Numbered from the stretch's first letter, positions 1 to 13,633 are shown. The stretch: 64,000 nt of DNA from Sclerotinia nivalis (GCA_029531795.1 JAPEIS010000004.1:1674001-1738000); one strand, 5' to 3'. Notes: generated by a model from the letters alone, not told the origin. Numbers and translations: made by a program.

Positions 1-738
1 AAGATAGAAAGTTCTGGTGGAAAACTCACAAGTCATGAACGGTCATTAGTAGATGGACTAGAAAAGGAAATAAAAGCTGTAAATAAAGCGCGCGAAGCTT
101 TGGGTGATGCAGCACCCCAGTTTTCACAATCGAGGGGTGGATCTGGTGGGGATAGGGGAGGAAGAGGAGGTTTTGGTGGGAGAGGTGGCGGCGGTGTTTT
201 GGGGAAAAGGAGAAGGGATGGGGGAATGGAGGAGGAGAGTAGTGACTCGGATGTAGATGAGGAGGTTAAGAGGATACCGATGCCGAGAGATACACCACCT
301 CCGTTCCCGAAAGAAGTGCTGGATAAATGGTATGCAGCGCGACGGGCACGGTATCAGGCGCAAAATCAAAATCAAAATGACGAGAGGAGTGGAGGAACAA
401 ATGCAAATTCTATACCATTGGGAGGAAAGGATCGTGGGGATTTCGGTGGTCAGGATTCTGGAAGTGGTAAGAAGGTGCAGCAGGAAGTTAAGACGGTATA
501 TGAAGCGAAACCACAAATACGAGATTTAAGGAAGGAGGCTGTGGCTTTTGTACCGGCGGCTGTGAGGGCGAAGATGCAAAAAGGGAAAGGAGAAGGTGGA
601 TTAATGGAGCCGGAAGAGATGGAAAGGTTAGAAAAAGAAGGTTATATTGCTGGCAGTGGTGGGCAAAGGGAAGATGCTGGAGATGGTGGACAAATGAATG
701 TAGAGATGGAGGAAGTGGAGGATGAGGAATATGCTTAG
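1..738 (+). CDS. Wbp11/Saf1-like splicing-associated protein, 3' part
   Basis: The reading frame is open from base 1, so the 5' end lies outside the window; 245 codons remain before the TAG at 736-738. The first residues (KIESSGGKLTSHERSLVDGL, then KEIKAVNKAREALGD) match what I know of the end of the Wbp11/ELF5/Saf1 N-terminal domain. They are followed by a Gly/Arg-rich stretch, an acidic patch, a Pro-rich PRDTPPPFP motif that could bind WW or SH3 domains, and a conserved-looking segment RDLRKEAVAFVPAAVRAKM. The tail is acidic. Proteins of this family are nuclear and associate with the spliceosome. No intron is visible in this part. The family call rests on remembered motifs, not on an alignment; the main alternative is an unrelated RGG-type nuclear protein. 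Confidence 0.7.
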   Translation, partial: KIESSGGKLTSHERSLVDGLEKEIKAVNKAREALGDAAPQFSQSRGGSGGDRGGRGGFGGRGGGGVLGKRRRDGGMEEESSDSDVDEEVKRIPMPRDTPPPFPKEVLDKWYAARRARYQAQNQNQNDERSGGTNANSIPLGGKDRGDFGGQDSGSGKKVQQEVKTVYEAKPQIRDLRKEAVAFVPAAVRAKMQKGKGEGGLMEPEEMERLEKEGYIAGSGGQREDAGDGGQMNVEMEEVEDEEYA

Positions 739-3700
739 GTTGCATTGACAAATGTGGAGAGTATATATGTATGATACGTGATGAATGATACCCCTTTGAA
801 ATTGAACAAAAAATCAATCTCTAACGCACTGCGTAAAAAACGGACACTCAATGGTAATTGTCGCGTTCAAATCTCACGGAGTCAGAGAAGCTGGAAAGTA
901 CTATACAAGTGTATGCAATGTGAAGTCAAAAATGAATTGCCGCGACAAGAAGGTTCTGGTGCTCAGACTGTTCGCAATATTCAATGAAATGCAACGACTG
1001 TGCCAAAGTTCGGCGTTTTCGGTCTAGCAACGTTGAGTGGATGGGTTTCATGGCAGGGCTACTTTTCTGATGCCAACAGCTTCTTATGGCCGCAACTGCG
1101 TAACGGCTCAACGTTGGTACTAAACCCAAAATCGTGTATAGCCAACCCAAGAATTTTCTCGATGTGTGCTAGAGCTTTCCTTTCTACTTATACGGCATGA
1201 TAAAGAACTGGAAAAAGCACAATGTTGACACGCAGTCGGAGGGTATCAATGCTACCAAGTCTCATATTTTCCTTATTAGGAGTTCTGCCTAGTAATTTGG
1301 CATACCAAGTCCTTTTGCTGGAGATCTGTCTGATGAGATAAGAAGGGAATATCTAAACCAACAAGTACTTAGTTTGGAGGCTATTCATCAGCTTTCCGGA
1401 AAGGTTTCACTCTAACACTCGTTGACACTCATTCAGATATTACACACCCACATCGCATACCACTCGAGGGAAACAACCTTCGCATGTACCCCTCTGCCAT
1501 CCTCATCCCTCTCCTTTTACCGAGCATCATGTAATTACTGTACATCTAATCAACCGTCGAAAGAATACACGGACGTCTATCTGGCATCAGATTCATGGCC
1601 AACAATTCGAGATATTCTTACCAATTTTGTACGAATCCTGTAGCACGGCTAACTCTCCTTGTTTCAAGCTCGTTATGATGTTATGGTTCAAGTTCGGGTG
1701 ACCTCCCATTTTAGAGGATCATTGGGATATTGCGTATCTCGGGATGCAGAAAGGTCACTAGTCATTGATCGATATCTCAATATCTAAGTCGAAATTTTAC
1801 CGGAGGAGGAATCTTGTATGCCAAACTCTATAATTTCTGATCCCCTTTCGCTATCATTATTAGACGGTCTTATATTTATATCCCCACTCACCTACTGCTC
1901 GTCCTTCGCCCAGCTGCTCTGTATCATATTCATAGTAATATGATAGTCCTCTGGAGATTCATAATTCACGACTGAATAAATGTGTCCAATTATCCGGATT
2001 AGTAGGCTGGATGTGAAAGTTTTCAATGTTTGAACTATTATATAAGTCTTTGGGATTGTTTTCTCATTTACATGAAATGAACTTTCAAATGTTTTGAATG
2101 TTCTATATAGTGTGAGAAAGTTGGATATTGAAGCCAAATACATAGCTAATTCATAATCAAAAGGTTATATGATCCTTCATAATTAAATTAAAAAAAAAGC
2201 TTCGCTTTTTTCTTTTTGAATAATCAATCGTTTTCCATTAATCTTTTTGTATACCTAATATATATAATCCAATTTATTGTTAATTCTATTAGTTATACTA
2301 TTTGAAACCTCTACAATATAATCTAATCAATCCTCACCCCTATTCCCCCTCGCAGTGTACAATCGGGACGCACATATCTCGACCTACCTCTTTCACAATA
2401 GTTGAATATGGGTTTCAATATTTGAAAGTCTTCTATTGTTAAGCTGCAGTCTGGGTTAGTGAGCACACTGGACTGAATATATCTTTTCCAGAGTAGACCC
2501 TAAAAGTGCTTCTCATTACGGGCCTTCCATGTCTAGCCTTTAAATCGCGTACTCTAATCCAACTCGGAAAGTAATATGACAGCAGCCAGGATGAAATAGC
2601 TTAACAATACTACCACTTTGAAACTTCACCCAATCTGTATTACTTACCTCTCTATCTCTCTCTTCAAATGATATTGGCATTTGAAGTGCAACGAGCTCCT
2701 CCATATTAAATACGGGAATGCTATTTGAATTACTTGCATGCTCTTAGTATCTTAAATTTAACTGTCAGCTACTCGTAATATAGTTGTGGACCGAATCATT
2801 TAGCGTTAAATACAGAAGTAACCTCTGGAGTATCGAATCGCCACTACTATAACACTGATCAGCCCATGGAGACACCACTTCCAGATCATTTGAGATGGAC
2901 AATGGCGACGCCAAAAAACTGGACGATCAACAAGCATTTGTTTATTCTCTTTAGAGAGATATGGCCAATTCAACATAGAACCATCGGAAAGAAATATAGA
3001 ATGAAGGACTCCTTGCTACAGCCGAGTATCATGATTTTGGAAAAGCACCAGCTACTTCGACTTGGCGCGTTTTATATGCATACATTACTGCTATATTATA
3101 TCCAATATAAGACTTTTGGGTTGCTCACTTCCGAGAAATCGGGACTTTTAAGGAAAAGGTCGGTGAGGACAGAGCGAGCGGTAGAATAATCCTTCGGAAA
3201 CTGTATAAGACATTCCACGAGCAATTGATATATTCTCCCAAACACGTAACCGGTTTCAACGCTTATAAAATAAATATACCGGACGATCCGTTCTTGCAGT
3301 CCGATTTGAGAGTGGCTTGGATTTGATCCCAAGCCTGGTCAAATAAATGTTCTCGGATATGACTCCAGAGTTAAGAATCGATGTCGGGACATCAAATACT
3401 ATATAAAGAATCGCCCGGCCTCGCAACGCTTAAAATGTAATTTTGTTACATGCATAGATTATACTTTCAAAGCTGCTAACGCAGGCATGACGCAGGCGAT
3501 GCTGTTCCAGCTATTCATGGTCCCGTAATAGTTCACCATATGCATGATCTACACCAAGTATTCAAGAAACAAGACGAAAATTGTAATGAGATAACAACAG
3601 CAAAAGTCTGGACATAGTTTGAGCACAAACTTATACTCGTAATTGATTGAAACTAGACATTGCAAACCCGGCTCAAGCTCAAAAGAGGAAAAGATGTAAT

Positions 3701-4145
3701 ACTGTTTGTCTTTGAACTTAAACGCTACTGATTCAAGTAGCCTTTGTACAACAGGCATCTCAACTTTGAGTCGGTGGATCCCTGATCAAGATCCGGATAG
3801 TGGAGAGGTCGGCATTTTATAAGTGTACCATCTTTCCGCCCTCTATGTTCACCATATTTTGTGAAAAACCTTCAATATAATGTGGAAAAGATCTCTCTTC
3901 ATTCCGGCTTCTATATTCATTTCTTCATTTTCCCCCTATCCCCATTCCCATTCCCATCCTCCTCTTCATCAACCCATCAACCCAACATAAAAAACCCTCT
4001 AAATCGAAAAATAAAAACCTACCTTCCTTACCTACCCTTTTTCGGGTTCTAGGAAAGACATAAATCGATATTGATATACCTTAACCTCAGCTCTTCCGCA
4101 TATAACACCAAATCACATATCATCATCTAATGTGTGATGGATTTC

Positions 4146-4175
4146 TAGAATCTGGAATCTGGAATCTGGAATCTA
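4146..4175. repeat. short tandem repeat, unit GAATCTG
   Basis: A 7-bp unit (GAATCTG with a TCTAGA-like edge) is repeated about four times in succession. It is a simple microsatellite-scale repeat with no coding context. Confidence 0.7.
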
Positions 4176-4439
4176 GAGATGAATGGATGGATGGAATGTA
4201 TATATACAATCTAATAAATAAATGACAACCTAACTCTGATTTTTTGACTTACCTTCTTACCTTCATTTTGCCGCAAGCCAGAATTCAGAATCAAAGTATC
4301 ATCCCACTACAAAATCCACGATTCAATCCAATCCTAATCCTACAACAAGATGAAAGAAGGTAATTAATCAACGAAATAAGAAAGGAAGTTAACAAAACAC
4401 TCATTTACTCATCTTGATTTTCTTACTTCAACTTTCCTA

Positions 4440-5110
4440 CCTTATCATACCATTTATCCCCTCAACTCCGCCCCCAAACACCCAAACACCCAAATACCCA
4501 ACACCCAAATACCCCGTCCACTTCATTTAAAATAAATTACTCGAATCTATATCCCTCTCGCCTCTCCCCTCATCCCACTCCTCCCTTCCCACTCCTCCCA
4601 TCTCTTCCATTCTCCCTATCCCCTGATCCTACTCCATCCACCCAATCCATCCAAAATCAAGAAAAGAAAAACCAAACAACCATCCACCCACTTTTTCCAC
4701 ATTATACACCATACACCTACCTACTTTACCTTACCTTAACCAATCCAACATAATCCAACATTACTCAATACCACTCCCCATTCTCATTCCCATTATTTTC
4801 CATTCTCCCACCATCCCTCACCATCTCTCATCCCACCCACACTCCCCAAACCTCTTCAACCTAAAACTCTTCCCAAGCATTCCTACTTCCAGATCTTCTC
4901 CCTTCATCCCCTCACCCCCTACCCATACCCATACCCTAATCCCCTCCCATTCCCTTATATCGCCCCTTCTCTCTCATTCCTCCCTCCTCCCTTTCTACCC
5001 CAATCCCCATCATCTAACTAAATACTTCCCACACTTCCCACACTTCCCATACTTCCTACTTCCCACACTTCCCATACTTCCCATCACCCTACATTTCCCA
5101 CACTTCTACC
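4440..5110. other. G-depleted, C/T-rich tract
   Basis: Over roughly 670 bases the + strand contains very few G residues and consists mostly of CCC/CTC/CAT/TTC runs, including tandem CTTCCCACA-like units at about 5025-5095. CT-rich tracts of this type are common in fungal promoters and 5' leaders on the coding strand, and the leader of the FlbC-like gene in this window looks the same. Here no + strand coding gene follows. Confidence 0.6.
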
Positions 5111-5133
5111 TATAGATCAACTTACATTTCACA

Positions 5134-5161
5134 ACATCCATCCATCCATCCATCCATCCAT
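5134..5161. repeat. (CATC)n microsatellite
   Basis: A run of about six to seven CATC/ATCC units ends at about 5161. It is a simple tetranucleotide microsatellite within the CT-rich region. Confidence 0.85.
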
Positions 5162-6122
5162 ACCTAGTTAGCTATTCCCAGGAAATAAATAGCCTGGGAT
5201 AAAGTAAAATGAAACAGGATATCATGACTTACTTTATATATATAACCAACCATCAAATATAAATTATCGATGATTAATGTCCATATCTTGTTATCTTATC
5301 AACTTATCGTCTCATCACCTCATCACACTACAATGCAACTTCAACTTCAATTTCAACCTCAACCACGCACACACTCGCACACACTCTCACTCTAGAGATA
5401 AGTAGGTAGATTAGGTAGGTATATAAAGTAGATAAATAAATACGTTGTGATCCAACGATCAAACATATTCAATTATTTAATACGATATGAACATTTGCCT
5501 ATATGACCTGACAAATCCCCATAACCTCATCCACATCCACGTCCAAATCCACCATCTCAACTTCAGCACCATCACTATCACCATCACCAACACCAACACA
5601 TCAACACACCCCATTCATTCAAGCTCAAATCCATCCATATCATATTTGTAATGACTCAATAAAAAGTTAAGGTAAAAAAAAAAACTCCACCGATTCCATA
5701 TCCACGCCATCCCACTTCCCCTTTCCTGCATTTCACAGTGTTGATATAAACTCCCATCGCGCAGCATATATCCCACCCTTTATTCTTCCATCCCCAATAA
5801 AACAAAGCCAGCATTCGCCAACCATCGTACAAGCATCCCCAAAACCTGTCGATATATGCCCCCAATTTCCTTCCCCTTATTCCCCATCTCCATGAAAATT
5901 AGCTAGGTACCATTGATGTGAATTCCAGCTTTGCAATAAAATGATCAACGGTAATGCAACCCCGCCATCTAAAATCCGATTCCCATGATATGTGATGATG
6001 TGTAAAGGCTGAAGATGTGATGATTGCACTCTCTCTTTTGCCAACCAGCTAAAAAAGACAAACGAAAAAGAAAATCTGTTATGACAAGTGTGTTTGTAGT
6101 ATGTATAAGTCGGTAAGGTGTA

Positions 6123-8135
6123 TTAATTTAGTATTCCTTCCCACATTCCCGGGCGATTAAAAACTGGGTAAATATTTGATTGAGCAAGTCCTCGAGCAGC
6201 TTCTGTTGCACAACAAAGTCTCTTCCTCCCAGAAGAACCTGCTGGCATTATTTGCGCAGCAATCTGTCCATCTGACTTAACAAAACCAGCTAGATATTCT
6301 GAGTCGCGGACCACGCTTCCAGCCATCAACAATTCCCGTACATTTTCATGAAGAGAAACATCAAGTGAATGAGTCCTACTTCTTTTGGCACCAGCTCTGT
6401 TGGGCGAATCTGTGGATCTTGGTTGACTGTGCAATTCTTGTAAAGCACGTGCAGCTTCTGCAGCTTTCTCCGACGCATCGGCCTCAACTTCATCGTATGT
6501 TCCACAAATTTCAGGCACTATCACGACAACATTTCTATTCTGCTTCTCACTACACAGCTTCGCATATCGACAACGCGCCAGGACATCAAGCTTTGCTGAA
6601 ACCGGCGCACTCGTCAATGACGATGCAGATGAGATTGAAGATGAACGAGATGAACGAGATGATCTTGATGAAGTATCTGAAACCATTGATTCTGGTGAAG
6701 ACATTGACGAGACCGAATTGGCCAAAGATGATCGACGATTACAAGAATATCCTTGTGGAGATGAGGTCAATTGAGTTGCCCACTTTTCAGTCGCTTGAGG
6801 ACCACAAAAGCTTGTCTGTGTCATAGCGAGACTCATCGAGGATTTGCCGAGCATATAAGACGCAGCACTCACAGCAGGAGTGTTGTATCCAGTACTCTGG
6901 GGAGTCAATCGTGGTGTTGGGAGAAGACCAAGAGCCGGTGCAGGTCTACTAGTGGGATAAGCAACTGAGGGTGATGGCTCCATGATATTAGGAGAATATT
7001 GTTTCGGTGTCGAAGTAGCTTCATTAGAACCAGGGAAATGATAGGCAGACAATGGTGTGAAAGGTCTTAGCGGAAGACCACAAACTTCTTTTTGAGAAGG
7101 TCCCGTGATTTCTTTGATGTTATCCAATTCTGGGTTGAGCTGAAGAACAATTCTTTTCCATTCAACAGATTGTTCTGCAATACTTAAAGCAGCGCCTGAG
7201 GATGGAGGTTGCGACGACGGTGTGAAGTTGAGAACAATGTCAGTCCAACGTTGAAAGACTTTTTCCGTGATGTGCAACTCCCAATTCACGGCAAGGAGAA
7301 AAGCTATTTCGTTTTGGTTAATTTCTAAAGTTGGTAATCCAGAAATCTTACTCCAAGCGCGTGACGAGTAGTTTCTATCTTGCAAATATTTCGAAGCGAG
7401 AATAAGCGCAGACAAAAACATACGTCGACCACATTGTAAAGCTCGGAATGATTGCGTATCGTCCGGTTGCTCCATGGTAAAATCGGTCTTCGGTACAAAG
7501 GGTTTGATCAAAATCAGGTAGTACAAAGCGACTTGAAGAGTCGAGTAACTAGTCCTTGATCGTCTCAAAGTTTCCTGTATGAAGATACGCAAAGGAAGGA
7601 CACCTTTACCCATTTCGCTTCTACAAGCGACGGTTGAAAGGGGCCATATCGCCTCGACAATCAAAGCCGAGGAATCTGGAGGGAATGGTTGAGCGCATAA
7701 ACTTGAGGATCATCAGGAATTCATAATAAGCTTACCGACGAGGCTGTCGACGAAATTGACCTTTCGATCAGCTTGACGTATCAAAGTTGGAGGACGTCCT
7801 GTGCGGGTAGAGGATCCGACACTGGTCCTCCTTGGGTTCTGCCTTTCTTCCGGGGCGATTTCCACCGGTAACCTTTGTTGTGGCCAAAATTTTGTAATAG
7901 GATTTTTTTCGCAGATGTTGATTGCAGTTATAGGAGGAGGTAGTTGATTTGCGCAGAAATATGGTGGTTCGGAATCGGAGGATGCGCTTGTGATAGAAGA
8001 GTTGTCGGATGACTGTGAAGCCGCATCCGACCAAACTGAAGAAGTAGAGGAAGAAGCCGATGAGGCTATAGAAGAACTGTAAGGACCATTATGGAATGAG
8101 GTGTAAGGCGACGAATCATCTTCGCCGCAATTCAT
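6123..8135 (-). CDS. Pcl/Pas1-type (Pho80-family) G1/S cyclin
   Basis: Two exons, complement(6123..7675, 7736..8135), give 650 residues. The 60-nt intron has donor GTAAGC (starting at 7735), acceptor TCCAG and a GCTCAAC branch-like site. Splicing restores the cyclin-family phrase FVDSLVDSSALIVEAIWPLS. The N terminus is Ser-rich and low-complexity. The cyclin box lies at about residues 125-270, with PLRIFIQETLRRSRTSYSTL and a segment FLSALILASKYLQDRNYSSR. The C-terminal half is Ser/Thr/Pro-rich and probably disordered, containing Ser runs near residues 410-445. Family members activate Pho85-like cyclin-dependent kinases in G1/S control, polarity or nutrient signalling. The first ATG of the open frame is used. 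The family call is firm; which Pcl subgroup is uncertain. Confidence 0.85.
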
Positions 8136-11100
8136 CTTCGGTGTATTTTGTAAATCGGAAATAAAAAAAGTTCTATTGGGAATAAAACTCCAGTCGCCGT
8201 CTGTACAAAGCCAAAATCAAGATTAAACCGTTATAGACTGTCCCTAAGAAACCTTCTGACTAGATACAGGCTCGTGCAAGAACACTATTGTTATTGCGGA
8301 GCTAGATGATCGAGGTAGGAGGAGGGTAAGGCTAGATTGAAGAAGAGATCGTGATGATTTCTTCAGGAACGATAAGACCGGTAGATTTGGACGATGTAAG
8401 ACTGGCGACTGGGGAGTAAGTTGTGAGAGCTAAGGGCATGTTGACCTTTCCGACGAGTGAAATGGTAACTGTTATGATAAATGGTGGGCTAGATTATTGG
8501 GTAAACCAGCGTCCCATCGAAGGCCGCGACTTTGGATGAGAGGGCAGAAGGCGTAGTTGATGTGGAACGTATGCTTTTATAAAATCGTGAAGTGAAGCAT
8601 TCGAAATATCGTTGTACTGTAGGCGTGTGTGTTTTGTATTCGTGATTGTATTAAAGGAAAGTCGAGGGTTATAAACCGATGGTTGTCATTGAACAAAGGA
8701 ATTGAGTGGAGTGAGTAATGTGTTTGTAATAATAAGTTGATTTGAAGAGGCGAAGATTGCAAAGGTGACCGAGACACTAATAGAAAGTTTAAGCTCGAAG
8801 TATGAGTCTGTTCTTTTTTCTTTTCTTTTTTTTCCCTTAAATCCTGTTACGACTCAGAAGTCACGATGGATCTTTAAGTAAGAAAGAGAAGATAGAAGAT
8901 AGACAGATAAAGCCTTTCCTTTTTTTTTAAGATGAAGTTAACATTTGACTCTTATTTGGGTATATCGAAAAAGGTGAGGTGAGGTGAGGTGAGGCTGTGA
9001 GTCTTAGGTATGGGTGATGGTACCTTTTTGGTATTAAAATTGATGGGGTTATGACTGGTTGTTAAGTGGCGAGACTGAACCTCCGATCCACTAAAGCCGG
9101 TATCGTAGCGTGTAGGCGTGTAGGGGTTTTGTCTTGGGTAAAGTAGTGTGCTTGTGGTAATGTAGTGGTAATGTAGTGGTAAATCTTTAAGCTCGAACCA
9201 ACGGCTGTACGAGGCAAGAAACTTCGCCCCAGAAAGGAATCAAATCAGGCTACCTTTTCTTTTAGAAATTGGGGTGACTGATTGATTGTCTGTTTGTTTT
9301 TGTTTGATAAAGAGGTAAAATAGGTATTTTGTAACGAATAAAAAAACGCGACGAATAAATCAATAAAGAAGTCGCGTGAATAAGTTTCTGTTTCGATTCC
9401 TTTTTAGGAAGTAAATAAGTGAATAAATAAATAAATAAAAAATCAGGTGGCGAAGGGAGAATTGATTGATTGGAAGGTAGATAGGTGGAAAGGTGGAAAA
9501 GTCGAAGGTTGAGGGGCTTGAATTTAGGTAGAAATGATGAAAAATGGTACAAAAGAGTTCGTGTAGGCTGGCTTGAGGTTGGGCGGGTATGAGCGTAGGA
9601 AAAGCGTATGATATGATATGATATGAGTTGAGCCGTGAAACCGTGAAACCGTGAAACCGTGAAACCGTGGAACCGTGGAACAAGAGGTGGTATCAATAAT
9701 AAGAATAATAAGAGGCCAGATGAAGAACTCCCAAGGGCCCAAAGTTAACTTTCAAAATACTCTGTAGAATAGGTAGAGATGAAGAATGAGTAATAATAAA
9801 TCCTGTAAAGGCAAACAAAAAACTTTTTTTCCTTTCTTCGCTTTACTTTTTTTTTAAACAAGAGAATAGATCCAAATGAATTGATGATTGAGTTGAGTTG
9901 AGTTTGTTTATAATGTTTTTGATAATTATTTGCAGACTTCAAGGAGCCGCTGAGTTAAATCTTTCTGGAATCATACATTTTGACGATGAAGATAGAAGAA
10001 ATCTTTCAATACAGAGCGGGCATGGCTCTGTTTTGTTACAATTCCTACTGTTCGGCATGGTTATGTTTAGCTAATGAGATGTGCTTCAAATCTATTCCTT
10101 CTGAATGGTCACAATCTTTCGTTGCACAGAGAATGATTACGGTGAAGCAAAGGAACCAAATTATTTTCAATCTATCGTCAACAGACAGAAAGATTGTGAC
10201 TGGGGGAACGGAGGTGAGAAAGGGAAACATTTGGCGTCGCTTTTCAAGGACAAGGATAATTTTCTAACCCCAACGAAAAAATATGCGTGCGGTGCGGGTA
10301 GAGAGATGTAAATGGCAAGCAATGTGCATCGATGAGTCTTTTCTTTTAAATTCCTACAAATCATATTGAATGATTCATCGCCAAATCCCAAGCCATTCAA
10401 GCCAACCAAGCCAACCAAGCCAATCGAGAAATAGAAGAACAGAAGGAGAAATCCGAATAGAGAAGGCAAGAAAGAAGAAATGTAGTGGTCATTGGTATTG
10501 CGGGAAGCTCATCAAAAAGCTGTCAGTTGACGGTTTAACAATGGAAAAACAAATTAAAACGCTGAAATGCGTCGATTTGATATGAGGAGAATATTCATTT
10601 CGCTGCATCGCTGCATCGCATTATCTTTCTTCCTCCGCCACTCAAAAAATGATGCGGAGAGAATTACAGTATTCCAAGAACAGGACATGCAATTCCGAGC
10701 CTTCCATATGATTTATGCTTCATGCCTCATTATCTCTTGAAAAAAACGCCTACTTTCTATCTATGTCGTGCGAAATATGCAGTGTTCCCCTAGAGTTATA
10801 TCTTTTGTGTTACTTTATCCATAGATATGGTATGATTCAAGGAAATCTCAACCTCAAAAGAGAGAGATGGCAGGTGTGCCTGGTTGGTTTGGTTGTGCGC
10901 CTTTCAAATTTTCAGGTTCTCCTTGATGATCCGTTACACCAAGCATTTCCCAACTCATCGGCTACATTGAATTGAGCCTTGCACAGGAGAGGTAGGAAAC
11001 ATCACTCAGCCCAGCTCGTCTTTGCTGTCGCAATGAAGCGCTGATGAATATTGAGCATAGCCTTGCGATTAATGCCAGGACTTCCTTCTATCAACGGATT

Positions 11101-12000
11101 TCCAAGGCCTCGCAGGAATAAGCAGCTCAAAAACAGAGTGTATCGGCATTTGAGATCTAGATGAATGTGGGGTGCAAATCTCTTGAAACGCATGGGCATA
11201 CGAGTAATAACTTTCTTCCTGATCTATTTTCAAACTCCCCACCTCTTTCATGTAATTGAATTGACCTGAGATTTCTAATCATTACAGGACTATCGGATGC
11301 ATAGGCCATGAGTTGTGCTGTGCGGGAATGGTTTTGATACTGAGAAGTCCGAGAGACGCGAATGACTTCCTCAGCCTCTTCTCAATTGCGCATCTCATTC
11401 GGTACTTCCGTTTGGCAATGACAAATGTGAATAGGAGTTCTAGAGTTTGATTCTTCCAAGTCAACTTAATGCCGATGAACGATGAAGTTGAATCTAGCTT
11501 CGGCTTATTGCCACCATCCATTATTACGTTCAACATTCGTATTCAATCATTTGTCGATAAATGGCGGTTATGGCAAGAATACGACTCCGTAACTTTTTGT
11601 CCGAGGTATCCAGGCACAGATTCACATTCAATATCGGGCCTAAGAGAAATTACTCATCAATTTTTTGCCTTCTTACCATCCCCCTCACTCAAAAGTCTCA
11701 CCCGCCTTTCTGCCAAGCGGGGATTTAAATCATCGATGCAACACAAAGACGAGGCAAAATAAATCAAGAAGCAAGAGAAAGTTGCCGGATACTGATTCAA
11801 CTTCTCACTAGCCGTATGCTTCCCGTATCATCACCAGTTTCATGTAACACATCCAAACATCACTCAGCCAAATCCATCAGCCCCCTCTAAATCTGGAGGT
11901 AAGGAAAGGAATAGAAAACATCTACAGGGTTTTTTATTCAGCCTTCCAAATCCAGTCACATCTTCACATCAGAATCCTAAAGATTCATCAGCGTAAGCAT
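8136..12000. other. upstream region of the cyclin gene, no supported gene
   Basis: No credible gene was found. The first kilobase or so (8136-9700) is G/A-rich on the + strand, that is CT-rich on the strand transcribed for the cyclin, which fits a long promoter or 5' leader. GGTGA units repeat at about 8972-8993 and an 8-bp satellite lies at 9633-9680. Short ORFs at 9262-9742 arise from that satellite. Confidence 0.5.
9633..9680. repeat. 8-bp minisatellite, unit CCGTGAAA x6
   Basis: Six head-to-tail 8-bp units are visible: four CCGTGAAA followed by two CCGTGGAA. The array also makes repetitive Phe-His-Gly reading frames on the minus strand, which are not genes. Confidence 0.9.
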
Positions 12001-12080
12001 TACTCTCGATGAGATCGAGTTTATGGTCTGTCACCGGCCGAGTGATCTTGAATAGCAACGCCTCTCGATAATAATCTCAA

Positions 12081-12089
12081 TACTCCGTA
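12081..12089. repeat. TACTCCGTA motif copy
   Basis: This is an exact copy of the 9-mer TACTCCGTA (complement TACGGAGTA), which recurs in the non-coding parts of this window. Its function is unknown. Confidence 0.6.
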
Positions 12090-13308
12090 CAAATAGTAAT
12101 AATATCCATGAAGCACACAGCCAATAACCTTATCAAAAGCGTCCCCCGCTCCTTCAAAATGCTACATATTGATTGGTTTGGCGACGATAAGTATCAGCAT
12201 CGTGCTGCAGCTTGCTTTGATGGCTTTTTTTTTCATGCTCGTTTCCTGCGTCGTGATTACAGGTTGCAGTATACCAATGATGTGAAGGGAAGTGAGTATC
12301 CGCTTTCCCCCATGGAATCGAGAGTGGAATGTTTGAGATACTTTGTTCCGCTCGAGCGTTCAGTGTGCACCGAAAGTATCTTCGAGAAATTTCGATATCA
12401 TCAAATCGAAAATTGGGATCCAAAAAATCCCACTTCTCATTTTCCCAACGCTGACAACTGAAAAATGTGTCCTTTGTTGATTTTGGGGATTGGTGTCCGA
12501 AAATCCATCATCGATGAGTCAATCTCATCCACCCGAGGCTGCAAAACGCAAGCGTCAGACAGAAAAATGCCCGAGCTTCCAAGTTACCAAGTACGAAATA
12601 AATCTTTTTCTTCCTTTGGATCTTTTCACAATGCGCTTGTTCTCGTCAGTCATGGTCATACCATGCGAGGATACATTTTTGACTAGGCTAGAATACATCA
12701 CGAGAGCTTCATTTTCCAAAATTCAATCCAGTTGAGATGAGACAACGAAGCGCGAGAATAGGAATCGGGGATCCCTTGGGCTTGACCGTAACAACACTCC
12801 TAACAACAAATATCAGCGCAAGTCATCAGGTGACAAAGACAAGTTAAACACATCATCAAAATGTAAAACATTGTAATGAGAGTGGCCGATTGATGAGTTA
12901 ACGGGGTGTGTGTTTTTCAAGGATAGGCAGGGTTATAAAACTTATGATGAAGATTTTTTTCCACTTTGGTGATGTCCCCCGCGTTCGTTGTTGGCATTAT
13001 GCGATTTATCATAGGGGCGGGACCCCATCCCTTCTCCATTCCGTTATTGGAGCTGCGATTTTCCTCTCCGAAATGTAGGTCAGCTCGGGTTTGATCTACC
13101 TACTGTACTAGGTATTCATCAGTCATAGGTCACGCCTCCATGCCCAGACAGCTGAGTGACGCGACCAATTTAATCGCCACGCTGCCAGTGTCAAGTCGGT
13201 CAAGGAAAGCGATCTCATTTCACGATAGTCTCGCTGGGTTTTCCTTGCTAAACAAATAAGTGGAGGAAAGGGACTGCAGTGTTTCATTCTAGAATTGAGT
13301 TCGTGAGA

Positions 13309-13375
13309 AACACTAACTAACTAACTAACTAACTAACCAACTATCTAACTAACTAACTAACCAACTATCTAACTG
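13309..13375. repeat. (AACT)n array with an internal duplication
   Basis: AACT units form an array interrupted by AACCAACTATCT. The whole block of AACT units plus interruption occurs twice in tandem, with a period of about 28 bp. Confidence 0.8.
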
Positions 13376-13557
13376 TACAGCGAATATGATACCGTACCTG
13401 AATACCTACTATTCACCTACATAATACGTATCCAGATAAGTTACAAGACAGAGTACATAATACCTAATGTATCATATCAAATCAAATACCTAATGTATAT
13501 CATACCTAATCCAATCAAAATCACACCCTAATAAAAATCCTAGATGGATAGGTACGG

Positions 13558-13566
13558 TACTCCGTA
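13558..13566. repeat. TACTCCGTA motif copy
   Basis: An exact copy of the recurring 9-mer, close to the 13.3-13.7 kb simple repeats. Confidence 0.6.
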
Positions 13567-13633
13567 ATTTTCTTTTTCCTTCTCATCAGCAGACTTTCCG
13601 ATCTTTTCTCGTCGGGGGGAATGACTCGTTATC

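Larger units (their letters stand above)
739..6122. other. intergenic region, no supported gene
   Basis: These 5.4 kb separate the 3' end of the Wbp11-like gene from the 3' end of the cyclin gene. Short ORFs occur (none above about 110 codons) and none shows a recognisable domain or a convincing splice context. Bases 3870-5650 are rich in C, T and A and poor in G on the + strand, most strongly at 4440-5110. Bases 1000-3800 are unremarkable AT-rich sequence. Confidence 0.6.

Noticed and set aside
9262..9742. Three overlapping minus-strand ORFs with repeated Phe-His-Gly-(Phe/Ser) residues
   Set aside because: They translate the CCGTGAAA satellite and neighbouring low-complexity DNA; no domain or splice context.
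12108..12461. 117-codon ORF on the + strand
   Set aside because: An overlapping ORF on the opposite strand and no domain; composition like the surrounding DNA.
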